This document shows positions 1 through 5,965 of a stretch of 8,638 nucleotides of DNA, one piece after another (positions within the stretch are counted from its first letter, which is position 1; the number at the start of each line of letters is the position of its first letter). Location of the stretch: the NCBI GenBank assembly GCA_009908925.1, contig JAAAOH010000052.1, forward strand, positions 1-8,638, given 5' to 3'. The DNA is from Spirochaetota bacterium (GTDB lineage Bacteria > Spirochaetota > Spirochaetia > DSM-27196 > PWMO01). Below the pieces are notes generated by a model. That model saw only the letters and a program-made list of their open reading frames with translations. It made no database searches and had not been told where the DNA came from. The position numbers and the translations under genes are program-made.

Positions 1-1221
1 GGCGATCATCCCGAGCTCCACCCGGTTTCCGTCACGATCAACGCCCCGTGCACCCCACAACGGGGTCATGAAGTGCTCAAAGGCCGACGCGCCGGTCTGC
101 TCGGCGAGCTCGGGCTGGGGAAACACCTGGTCGAGGTCTATCTTGAACGTCGCGCGAATGCCCGGATCGATGAAGACGTGCCAGAAGGCCGCAATCGCCT
201 TCAGAAACGAGTAGTGTCTCCCGTACTCACCGTCCACGCCGAAGACATCTACGACCGGTTGAAGTGAGTCGGCGGAGAGATAGGGCGCGAGCACGTCTTC
301 GGCGATGCCGCGGCAGTCCACTTCGGTGAAGAGGTATACATCGAGATGCTCGAACTTCCCCGCCCGCCGAATCTCCTCGGCGAGATAGTCCCGCCCAACC
401 TCGTGAAGCCCGTCGTGCGTTACCGACAGACTGAGGACGACCGTGAGCCGGGTCTTCGGGTCGACCCCTCGGTGTTCCTTTTCCCAGGCAACGGCGTCAT
501 TGAGTCCTCGCAGCCCGTAGATCGCCTCGTTGTTCTCGGGCGGAGTTCCGATATGGATTGGATGATCATAGAAGTAGCGCTGCTCCTCGTCGAAGGCGCG
601 CCGGATGCCGGCTTTGACACCCGCACCGTGGGGCAGCGCGTCGATTTCCTCCCGGGTGTGGGGAACGGTGAGGAGAACGTTCGATGTAATCAGGAGCTCG
701 CGCACGGGGTCGGCCAACGGACTCTCGTTGAGCTCCCTGAGCTCCACGACGCGGCGGGCGCGGAGCTCCTGGATGGCGGTTTCGGGTGGACCGAGCAGCC
801 GGGTGCCCTCGGGAAAGAACGTCTTCCACAGAAGGTTGCGCGATTCCTCGTCCCACCCGGTTACGCCGCCGGCGCGAAAAGCTTCGGCAGCGTCGTCGAG
901 AGCGGCACCAAACTCGGCATCGGACTCCCGAAGAGCGGAAAGCTCCGACAGTGCGCGCGCCGCGGCGGTTTCGAGAAAGGCGTCCACCTCGCCGCTCGGG
1001 TCCACCCCGTCTCTCGCGCCCGCCTCGTCGGGGGCTTTCGGGTAAACCGCGCCACCACCTGTTCCACCGTGGTCTCTGCCGGCGAGGCGCGCGCCGAGAC
1101 TCGCGAGTCGCCTCGCGGTGGTCGTCCGACCGAGCCCCCCGAAATCGACGCCACCGAGGGGTTCTCGCCCCTCACAACCAAACAGAATCGCATCGAGCAC
1201 CCTGTGTATGGAATCGCCCAC
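1..1221 (-). CDS. Large uncharacterised protein, possibly GT-A glycosyltransferase-like (N-terminal part, runs off left edge)
   Basis: I translated this strand directly: 407 codons are open with no stop and continue past position 1, so the C-terminus is outside the window. Residues 1-75 are Gly/Ala/Asp-rich and poorly conserved in appearance. From about residue 118 the protein looks globular, with HPIHIGTPPENNEAIYGLRG at 220-239, a beta strand-like LTVVLSLSVTHDG at 259-271, and KIDLDQVFPQ at 360-369, where DLD resembles the metal-binding DxD of GT-A glycosyltransferases; GRHYSFLKAIAAFWHVF just before it recalls the substrate-side helix of such enzymes. This family link is inference and weak. 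No signal peptide or membrane segment is visible. GTG at 1221 is chosen because GGGAGG (1232-1227) lies 5 bases upstream. The alternative in-frame ATGs at 1257 and 1254 lie inside a good -10 sequence and lack a ribosome site. Confidence 0.75.
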   Translation of the reverse strand, partial: MGDSIHRVLDAILFGCEGREPLGGVDFGGLGRTTTARRLASLGARLAGRDHGGTGGGAVYPKAPDEAGARDGVDPSGEVDAFLETAAARALSELSALRESDAEFGAALDDAAEAFRAGGVTGWDEESRNLLWKTFFPEGTRLLGPPETAIQELRARRVVELRELNESPLADPVRELLITSNVLLTVPHTREEIDALPHGAGVKAGIRRAFDEEQRYFYDHPIHIGTPPENNEAIYGLRGLNDAVAWEKEHRGVDPKTRLTVVLSLSVTHDGLHEVGRDYLAEEIRRAGKFEHLDVYLFTEVDCRGIAEDVLAPYLSADSLQPVVDVFGVDGEYGRHYSFLKAIAAFWHVFIDPGIRATFKIDLDQVFPQPELAEQTGASAFEHFMTPLWGARGVDRDGNRVELGMIA

Positions 1222-1252
1222 CGAAACCTCCCTGCCGTCGTGGCTTCGGCGC

Positions 1253-1261
1253 ATCATAGCA
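1253..1261 (-). promoter_or_regulatory. Extended -10 promoter of the left-edge gene
   Basis: On the minus strand TGCTATGAT reads as an extended -10 (TGn followed by TATGAT, one mismatch from TATAAT). No good -35 hexamer lies 16-18 bases upstream, as is common for extended -10 promoters. Transcription would begin near 1246, giving a short leader of about 25 bases that still contains the GGGAGG ribosome site and the GTG start at 1221. This supports the GTG over the two upstream ATG codons, which the promoter itself overlaps. Confidence 0.45.
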
Positions 1262-1273
1262 CGGAACGTGCAC

Positions 1274-1302
1274 TTGCGGAGTTTCCGTCGACTCGCTACG
1301 CT
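1274..1302 (+). promoter_or_regulatory. Candidate promoter of the 84-codon gene
   Basis: TTGCGG (1274-1279) and TACGCT (1297-1302) are separated by 17 bases, the optimal housekeeping-sigma spacing, with each hexamer 4/6 to the consensus. Predicted initiation is around 1308-1310, that is, at or next to the ATG at 1310. The two divergent promoters in this gap are about 20 bases apart. Matches are modest, so this is a candidate only. Confidence 0.3.
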
Positions 1303-1309
1303 TGCTTCA

Positions 1310-1564
1310 ATGGAGTTAGTACACGAGTTCCGTGATATATCACCGTGGGTGGCCGAGGGCTATATTCTGTCCCTGCCGGGAAGCGTACGCGAGTCGAAGG
1401 GATTCTCCGGTCCCGGCTGGCACATTTCGATCGAAGAGCTTCCCGACGTCGATGTGGGGAGTCTGCGATTCAGGCAGATCAGGTTGACGCTGTCAGGAGC
1501 TCACGACGTTGTCGAGCAGATTTGGGAGCAGCTGGGTCCGAATTTCTACAGGGGCGGCGCATGA
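1310..1564 (+). CDS. Small conserved-looking hypothetical protein, 84 aa
   Basis: The protein begins MELVHEFRDISPWVAEGYIL and ends LGPNFYRGGA. It is soluble, with no signal peptide or membrane segment, and alternates strand-like stretches (EGYILSLPG, GWHISIEEL, SLRFRQIRLTLSG) with a C-terminal helix (AHDVVEQIWEQL), consistent with a compact alpha/beta fold. The pattern reminds me of small uncharacterised proteins ending in an RGGG/RGGA motif, such as those labelled DUF1952, but I cannot confirm this. The same frame is open back to 1118, where it only shadows the opposite gene; the ATG at 1310 is the first start in the intergenic gap. No Shine-Dalgarno sequence precedes it, and the candidate promoter would make a leaderless transcript. 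It is divergent from the left-edge gene and convergent with the chemoreceptor. Function unknown. Confidence 0.6.
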   Translation: MELVHEFRDISPWVAEGYILSLPGSVRESKGFSGPGWHISIEELPDVDVGSLRFRQIRLTLSGAHDVVEQIWEQLGPNFYRGGA

Positions 1565-1574
1565 GACCGGACGC

Positions 1575-1602
1575 CGCGGAGGAGAGTTCCATCTCCTCCG
1601 TG
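1575..1602. terminator. Hairpin between convergent genes, possible bidirectional terminator
   Basis: GGAGGAGA (1578-1585) and TCTCCTCC (1592-1599) form a perfect 8-bp stem with a 6-base loop. C1577-G1600, a G-T wobble (1576/1601) and C1575-G1602 extend it to 11 pairs. It begins 10 bases after the stop of the small gene and lies 33 bases beyond the stop of the chemoreceptor, so it could serve both. Neither side carries a T-run, so this is not a classical intrinsic terminator; it may only be a 3'-end stabilising structure. Confidence 0.4.
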
Positions 1603-1634
1603 ACGGTCACGGTCGTTGTAAGCGCCAGCCTCGA

Positions 1635-4028
1635 TCACTCCGAGAGCTGATGCCGGGTCTGCTGATCGGCATCGGGCTCGGCGTCCTCCTCGCCCGGCGC
1701 GTCGAGCCGGCCCGGCTCCTCCTCGGACGTGTGCTCGATCGCGAGCATCTGCCCGTTGTCGTTTACCGTGAAGAAGCTGATGGAGGATTCGAGCTGCTCG
1801 GCCTGGCTCGAGAGCTCTTCGGCCATGCTCGACATCTCCTCCGATTGGGAGGCGTTCTGTTGGGTCACATGATCGAGCTCGGCGATTGCCTTGCTGATCT
1901 GCTGGCTTCCGGAACGCTGCTCTGTGCTGCCTGCGCTGATTTCCTGCACGAGCTCGGCCGTTCTGCGGATGTCCGGCACGAGCGCATCGAGCACGGAGCC
2001 GGCGCTCTCGGCAACCTCCACACTGCTTGAGGAAACCTCGCCTATTTCGGACGCCGCCCGCTGGCTTCGCTCGGCAAGCTTTCGAACCTCGCTCGCAACG
2101 ACGGCAAAACCCTTGCCCTGTTCGCCCGCGCGCGCCGCCTCAATTGCTGCGTTCAGCGCAAGGAGGTTCGTGTTCCGCGCGATCTCCTGAATAATGGAGA
2201 TCTTCTCGGCGATGTTTTTCATGGCCTCGACCGTATCGCGCACGGCCTGCCCGCCCTCCTCGGCATCGGTTGCCGCTTTCCGGGCAATTTTCTCCGTTTC
2301 CTGGGCGTTGTCCGCGTTCTGCTGGATGTTCGAGTCCATCTCCTCCATGGAGGATGAAACCTCTTCGGAGTTAGATGCCTGCTCAGTGGCGCCCTGAGAC
2401 ATCTGCTCTGCGCTCGAGGACATCTGCTGACTGCCGGATGACACGTTCTGCCCCGCCGCCGAGATCTCGCGAACCACTTCTTTGAGGCGCTGCACCATGT
2501 CGCGAAGTGAATCGGCAAGCATACCGACTTCATCGCCCTGCTCGATGTCCATGTCCGCGGTCAGGTCGCCACGGGCAACGGTCTGAGCGAACGAAACGCC
2601 CTTGACCATCGGTCGCGAGATCATCGACGCGACGAAGTACGCACTGAGGGCAACGATAGCGGCAATCACGATACCCGCAACCAGTATGGAGTACGCGAGC
2701 TCGCGCATCGGTGCGGTCACTTCCGCCTCGTTTATCTCCGAGAGGAGCGCCCAGGTCGTGTCGTAGACGTCCAGCGGACCGTAGGCCGAGAGCACCGTGC
2801 TTCCCGTGTAGTCGGTGATCAGTCGGGCATCCTCCTCTCCGGCGAGCGCGGCACGGGCAGCCTCGGTTTCCACGCTCCCCGTTTCGGGGTTCGCGAACGA
2901 AGCCGACACACTGTGGTACTGCGGATCGAGGTAAGAGTCCGAGCGCATGAGGTGCTCCGGTCCGACGGCATAGGTTTCACCTGTCTCACCCATGCCGGAG
3001 CGCTCCTGCATAATGGCGTTTATCTCGTCGAGCGGGAGTTGCACGGCGACGATCAACTCCGTGCTGTTTCCGTGGACGATGGGCTCGGCTATGAAGGCTG
3101 CCGGCTCACCACCGGAGGGCTCGTAGGGCCGAAAATCCCCGAAGGAGAGATCACCGGTCTCTATCGCCTCGCGCACCGCTTCCCCGAGGCTGGAGTCGGA
3201 GTAGGGTCCGGTGAGGATGTTCGTTCCGTAGTCCGCCTCCTGCTCTACCGAATAGAAGACCTCGCCTTCGGGATGAACGAGAAAGAGATCGTAGTACCCG
3301 TTCTGCTCGTTGAACTTGTGGAAGTAGTCCGCGTTCTCGTTCGCCAGCGTGGGAGCGATCGCTTCTTCCATGTTCATCTTGGTCACGAGCGCCCAGTTCA
3401 TGCCGGGAACCTCCACCGAGGAGTAGACGACCATCACCAGTGTGCCGGAAGAGTCCGTGTAGACACTGCGGCCGCTTTCTCCGGCGTGAGCCTGCTCGAG
3501 GTACTCCGGAGCGATGTCGGTCGCGTCGTAACCGAAGACGAAATCTCCTCCGCCCATGGTTTCCATGTCACTTCGAAAGAGATAGCGGTCTCCGCGCTTC
3601 TCCATGAGATAACTCTCGCCCGTCTCCCCGAGACCGGCGCGGACGTCCATGATCCGGTTCATCGCCCGATCAATCTGGCTTCCGACGGTGACGTCCGAAC
3701 GTGCAGCGGCATTCGTATCGAAGTAATGCTCTACCGCTTCCGCCTGGTTCTCGTGAACCGAAGTGAGCTGCTGAAACGCGGTCTGTCGCAGCGAATCGAC
3801 CGTGCGCGAGAGCGAGTAGACTTCGTCGTTGACGCCGGCGAAATAACTTTCCACCTGACTGGACTTGATATCGCGAATTGCGCGAAGCTGCGCGTAACTG
3901 TCGCTCATGAGCGCGCTCCCCGACATGCTCGAGGACCAGAATCCGACGACAGCCAGCGGAACGAGCCCGACCAGCAGAAACAAAGAAATGAGTTTTGGCT
4001 TGAGCTTGATGTCTTTGAGTCTGAACAT
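1635..4028 (-). CDS. Methyl-accepting chemotaxis protein with a three-module Cache-like sensor
   Basis: This is a transmembrane chemoreceptor that should signal through CheA/CheW. Of 797 residues, TM1 is about 12-31 (KLISLFLLVGLVPLAVVGFW), the extracytoplasmic sensor about 32-443, TM2 about 445-469, HAMP about 462-516, and the cytoplasmic coiled-coil rod follows. The hairpin tip is at 616-641 (IARNTNLLALNAAIEAARAG, then EQGKGF), the near-invariant chemoreceptor motif. The sensor has a GETGESY...RSD module (132-226), a YYDLFLVHPEGEVFYSV module (about 227-343), and a second GETGETY...RSD module (345-440). The acidic tail ends QLSE and lacks a CheR/CheB-tethering NWETF-type pentapeptide. The frame is open to an ATG at 4055, but ATG 4028 is chosen because AAGGGGGAG (4040-4032) precedes it by 3 bases; the 4055 start has no such site. 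The ligand cannot be told. It lies downstream of the MFS-cupin pair, which may hint at a shared solute, but that is inference. Confidence 0.96.
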   Translation of the reverse strand: MFRLKDIKLKPKLISLFLLVGLVPLAVVGFWSSSMSGSALMSDSYAQLRAIRDIKSSQVESYFAGVNDEVYSLSRTVDSLRQTAFQQLTSVHENQAEAVEHYFDTNAAARSDVTVGSQIDRAMNRIMDVRAGLGETGESYLMEKRGDRYLFRSDMETMGGGDFVFGYDATDIAPEYLEQAHAGESGRSVYTDSSGTLVMVVYSSVEVPGMNWALVTKMNMEEAIAPTLANENADYFHKFNEQNGYYDLFLVHPEGEVFYSVEQEADYGTNILTGPYSDSSLGEAVREAIETGDLSFGDFRPYEPSGGEPAAFIAEPIVHGNSTELIVAVQLPLDEINAIMQERSGMGETGETYAVGPEHLMRSDSYLDPQYHSVSASFANPETGSVETEAARAALAGEEDARLITDYTGSTVLSAYGPLDVYDTTWALLSEINEAEVTAPMRELAYSILVAGIVIAAIVALSAYFVASMISRPMVKGVSFAQTVARGDLTADMDIEQGDEVGMLADSLRDMVQRLKEVVREISAAGQNVSSGSQQMSSSAEQMSQGATEQASNSEEVSSSMEEMDSNIQQNADNAQETEKIARKAATDAEEGGQAVRDTVEAMKNIAEKISIIQEIARNTNLLALNAAIEAARAGEQGKGFAVVASEVRKLAERSQRAASEIGEVSSSSVEVAESAGSVLDALVPDIRRTAELVQEISAGSTEQRSGSQQISKAIAELDHVTQQNASQSEEMSSMAEELSSQAEQLESSISFFTVNDNGQMLAIEHTSEEEPGRLDAPGEEDAEPDADQQTRHQLSE

Positions 4029-4083
4029 CTGCTCCCCCTTGCGTTGCAGCGCCAACCGAGTCGCCGGTTCGAGGAGTCAGTTG

Positions 4084-4106
4084 CACTACAAATATTGTAT
4101 TTAGTG
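4084..4106 (-). promoter_or_regulatory. Candidate chemoreceptor promoter: TACAAT -10 inside a palindrome
   Basis: TACAAT (4099-4094, minus) is 5/6 to the -10 consensus and would start RNA near 4087, leaving a leader of about 58 bases before ATG 4028. The hexamer 17 bases upstream (GGTATT) is a poor -35, which suggests activator dependence. The -10 is embedded in an inverted repeat: CACT (4084-4087) with AGTG (4103-4106), and AAATA (4090-4094) with TATTT (4098-4102), interrupted only by a 2-base bulge and a 3-base centre. No sigma-28 type TAAA...GCCGATAA was found. Confidence 0.4.
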
Positions 4107-4129
4107 GAGTTTTTGGAATACCGCAAACG

Positions 4130-4145
4130 TAACACCCGTGTGTTA
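4130..4145. promoter_or_regulatory. Operator-like palindrome TAACAC-N4-GTGTTA
   Basis: TAACAC (4130-4135) and GTGTTA (4140-4145) are perfect inverted repeats separated by CCGT, a spacing typical for dimeric helix-turn-helix regulators. Relative to the candidate chemoreceptor start near 4087 it spans about -43 to -58, the usual place for an activator acting beside a weak -35. The regulator is not in the window. Confidence 0.35.
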
Positions 4146-4194
4146 TGAACGCAAGGGGAAATGACAAATTTTCTCCAAATGGTTCAATGAGGTG

Positions 4195-4227
4195 CCGGAT
4201 GATCCGGTCCGCCTCCTCGGAAGCCGG
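4195..4227 (-). terminator. Overlapping GC-rich hairpins after the cupin gene
   Basis: Going downstream from the cupin stop, the first hairpin (4227-4204) pairs CCGG plus TCCG with CGGA plus CCGG around a 6-base AGGAGG loop, with a 2-base bulge. The second (4207-4195) is CCGGA-TCA-TCCGG. They share the CCGG at 4204-4207, so both cannot form at once. The first starts 10 bases after the stop. No U-run follows either, so termination would be partial or factor-dependent at best, and read-through into the chemoreceptor leader is plausible. Confidence 0.3.
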
Positions 4228-4236
4228 TCGGCCCGC

Positions 4237-4599
4237 TTACTCGCGGTGCACACGATCGGGAGAAAACGCCGGACGGCACACCGACCAGTACTCCGCGGGC
4301 TCGTCGTAGGGGTTCGAGTACTGTACCCGCGTCCCCGCGCGGACCAGCAGTGACTCTCCGGCAGACAGCTCGAGCTCGTCCTCGCCGACGATGACGCGCT
4401 TACGGCCTCTGATCATGAGGGTCAGCTCGTCGAACTCGGGAGTCTGGGCCGGTTCGGACCATCCCGGAGGCGCCACCATCCTGGCTACGCTTACGTCTTT
4501 CATACCGGTACTGGGTATACCGAAGTGCTCTTCGATGTGCTTGCCGTCGTCGGTCGGCACCACGAACGGTTTATCCTGCTTGATATATGCGTCGCTCAT
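4237..4599 (-). CDS. Cupin-domain protein lacking the usual metal ligands
   Basis: A 120-residue soluble single-domain cupin. Motif 1 is recognisable from G46 to G65 with the conserved glutamate E58 and Gly65 in the correct E-X6-G spacing, and motif 2 is GESLLVRAGTRVQYSNP (81-97). The two HxH histidines of motif 1 are replaced (residues 51-54 are AQTP) and the motif 2 histidine is V92, so a normal metal site is absent. The end, PAFSPDRVHRE, is a tail I associate with small cupins of this type. A binding, isomerase-like or sensing role is possible; no substrate can be named. The start ATG is 9 bases after the MFS stop codon, and GAGGAG of its ribosome site overlaps that stop, so translation is probably coupled to the transporter. 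It is full length for a single-domain cupin. Confidence 0.88.
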   Translation of the reverse strand: MSDAYIKQDKPFVVPTDDGKHIEEHFGIPSTGMKDVSVARMVAPPGWSEPAQTPEFDELTLMIRGRKRVIVGEDELELSAGESLLVRAGTRVQYSNPYDEPAEYWSVCRPAFSPDRVHRE

Positions 4600-4608
4600 A
4601 CTGTCTCC

Positions 4609-5796
4609 TCAGGCCGGGGTGCCGGGCGTTGTCTCTTTCGCACGTCGAAACGGCAGCAGCGCGAGACTCACCACAGTCAGCGTTCCGAGGGCAATGAAGC
4701 CTGCCTCGAAATACCCCGCTGCCGCAACGGCGCCGAATGCACGCGGCGCTATACCCGCACCTACCAGATTTGCAAGGGGGATTGCAAGTGCCACGGCAAG
4801 ATTCCGTGCCGCCACCGGCGCTGAGTCGGTGATTGCCCGAATCGCAACCGGAAAGAAGGCCTGCACGACAAGGGGCTGCAGAAAGACGGCAACGAGCAGC
4901 ACCGTGCCGTGGGTCAGCCCGATGAGGATCGTCATGAGCCCCGTCACGCTCATGATGACGCTCACCACGGCAGCGAATCCGAAGCGGTCCGAAAGTGCCC
5001 CGGCGGTGAAGATCGCCGCGAAACCGGTAATGCGGGAGACCCCGACAAGTGTGTTCACGAACTGCTCCGAATGACCGTGCTCGACCACCAGAAAGGTCGG
5101 TAGCATCGAGAACACCCCGACAGCCGTGCTCACGACCACCGCAAAGAGCGTGGCAATGATCCAGAAATCCCGGCTATGAAGAAAGAGCTTGATGTTCTCG
5201 AAGTGGGGCGGCTCACCGCTCTCTCGACGACCACGTCCGAACGCGCCAAACAGCGTGGCCGCGACAAGCGCCGCCGCACCGGTCAGTGCGAATACCCCGC
5301 GCCATCCCGCAAACGGGGCGATGATGGCCGCGAGTATCGGAGCGAGAATGAATGCGAGGTTCGGTCCCGCCTCGTGCATGGCCAGCGCCTTTCCCCGGTG
5401 GTGGTCGGGCACCAGCGCGGCAACGGAGGCGACCCCTGATCCGGGATACAGGCCGTTCGCCAAGGCTCCCACGAACAGCACGACGTGGAAGGCAAAGACG
5501 GTCTCTACGGTCGAGAGAACCAGAAACGAAACGCCCGTCAACGCCACGCTGCCCACGATGGTCCAGCGATGCGTAAACAGCTTCGCGGCAAAGCCCGATG
5601 TCAATAGTCCTGTGGTAAAACCGAAGGCCGCAATCAGAAAAAAACTGGATGCTCGCCCGTACTCGATGCCCAGACCAGAAGAGATCCGCAGCAGCAGCGG
5701 TGCGAGAAGGAGACGTGGAAAGACGGCGAAAAACACCATCATGATGAGAAACAGCACCCCCGGCACCGCGGGTCCGAAGCGGTCATTGTCCGACAT
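4609..5796 (-). CDS. Major facilitator superfamily transporter, 12 TM
   Basis: At 395 residues this has the length of a 12-helix MFS permease and is hydrophobic throughout. Helices are evident from about 11-37 and onward, with a short cytoplasmic middle loop at about 187-205 (FGRGRRESGEPPHFEN). The second-half motif A is intact as GALSDRFGF (266-274), while the first-half equivalent (GFAAKLFTHRW, 68-78) is degenerate. DHHRGKALAMHEAGPNLAF (131-149) matches the helix 4-5 region of carboxylate/sugar-acid type MFS carriers, so an organic anion is a reasonable but unproven substrate. It probably works as a proton- or sodium-coupled carrier in the cytoplasmic membrane. GGAAGGGAG lies about 10 bases before the ATG. 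It is followed by a coupled cupin gene and preceded by gene remnants. Confidence 0.92.
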   Translation of the reverse strand: MSDNDRFGPAVPGVLFLIMMVFFAVFPRLLLAPLLLRISSGLGIEYGRASSFFLIAAFGFTTGLLTSGFAAKLFTHRWTIVGSVALTGVSFLVLSTVETVFAFHVVLFVGALANGLYPGSGVASVAALVPDHHRGKALAMHEAGPNLAFILAPILAAIIAPFAGWRGVFALTGAAALVAATLFGAFGRGRRESGEPPHFENIKLFLHSRDFWIIATLFAVVVSTAVGVFSMLPTFLVVEHGHSEQFVNTLVGVSRITGFAAIFTAGALSDRFGFAAVVSVIMSVTGLMTILIGLTHGTVLLVAVFLQPLVVQAFFPVAIRAITDSAPVAARNLAVALAIPLANLVGAGIAPRAFGAVAAAGYFEAGFIALGTLTVVSLALLPFRRAKETTPGTPA

Positions 5797-5817
5797 CTAC
5801 CGGAATCTCCCTTCCAT

Positions 5818-5949
5818 TCAGCTGACTCTGTAGACCGCGATCTCGTCGGTCAGCGCGGGGCCGCTTGCGGTTGTGTCATCGCCGGTCATAGCGACTGCTC
5901 CGTGCCGAATTACCCGCAGATCGGCGTTCTCGCGACGGTCGGAAACCAT
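5818..5949 (-). CDS. Unidentified short reading frame, possible gene remnant
   Basis: Starting at ATG 5949 this encodes 43 residues (MVSDRRENADLRVIRHGAVA at the start, ending LTDEIAVYRVS). The frame is actually open from 6063, so upstream residues such as DLREGEPVV may belong to it. About three quarters of its third codon positions are G or C, like the neighbouring genes, and its residues look protein-like, so it may be the C-terminus of a gene whose 5' part was deleted. A purine-rich GAAGGTGAG lies 9 bases before the ATG, so a genuine tiny gene is also possible. It stops 21 bases before the MFS start. I do not recognise the family. Confidence 0.3.
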   Translation of the reverse strand: MVSDRRENADLRVIRHGAVAMTGDDTTASGPALTDEIAVYRVS

Positions 5950-5965
5950 CACGACGGGCTCACCT

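Larger units (their letters stand above)
4032..4161 (-). repeat. Inverted repeat whose downstream arm covers the chemoreceptor ribosome binding site
   Basis: AACGCAAGGGG occurs on the minus strand at 4045-4035, within the chemoreceptor Shine-Dalgarno region, and its exact complement CCCCTTGCGTT occurs on the same strand at 4158-4148. Pairing extends through G-U, A-U and G-U to 14 bp (arms 4161-4148 and 4045-4032), with about 102 bases between. The downstream arm includes the whole AAGGGGGAG. The candidate receptor promoter lies between the arms, so only RNA started upstream of 4161, for example read-through from the cupin gene, would carry both arms. Confidence 0.6.

Noticed and set aside
346..1335. 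Long plus-strand open frame of 329 codons opposite the left-edge gene
   Set aside because: The minus strand carries a 407-codon uninterrupted frame with protein-like composition, a ribosome site and a promoter; the plus frame runs through the divergent gap and lacks a ribosome site. It is a high-GC shadow.
1561..1650. 29-codon frame starting with an ATGA overlap at the end of the small gene
   Set aside because: It contains the hairpin at 1575-1602, overlaps the chemoreceptor 3' end, and its translation shows only Ser/Val-rich low complexity.
4100..4110. ATTTAGTGGAG shared with the region just upstream of the kinase start (minus strand)
   Set aside because: An 11-base match across both strands of an 8.6-kb window is expected many times by chance, and the two copies have opposite orientation relative to their genes.
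2913..4148. 411-codon plus-strand frame opposite the chemoreceptor
   Set aside because: It is the antisense of an unmistakable chemoreceptor gene and contains no family motifs of its own.
4159..4190. Nine-codon plus-strand frame after AACGCAAGGGGAA, resembling a leader peptide
   Set aside because: There is no downstream plus-strand gene to regulate, and the ribosome-like sequence is better explained as the upstream arm of the inverted repeat.
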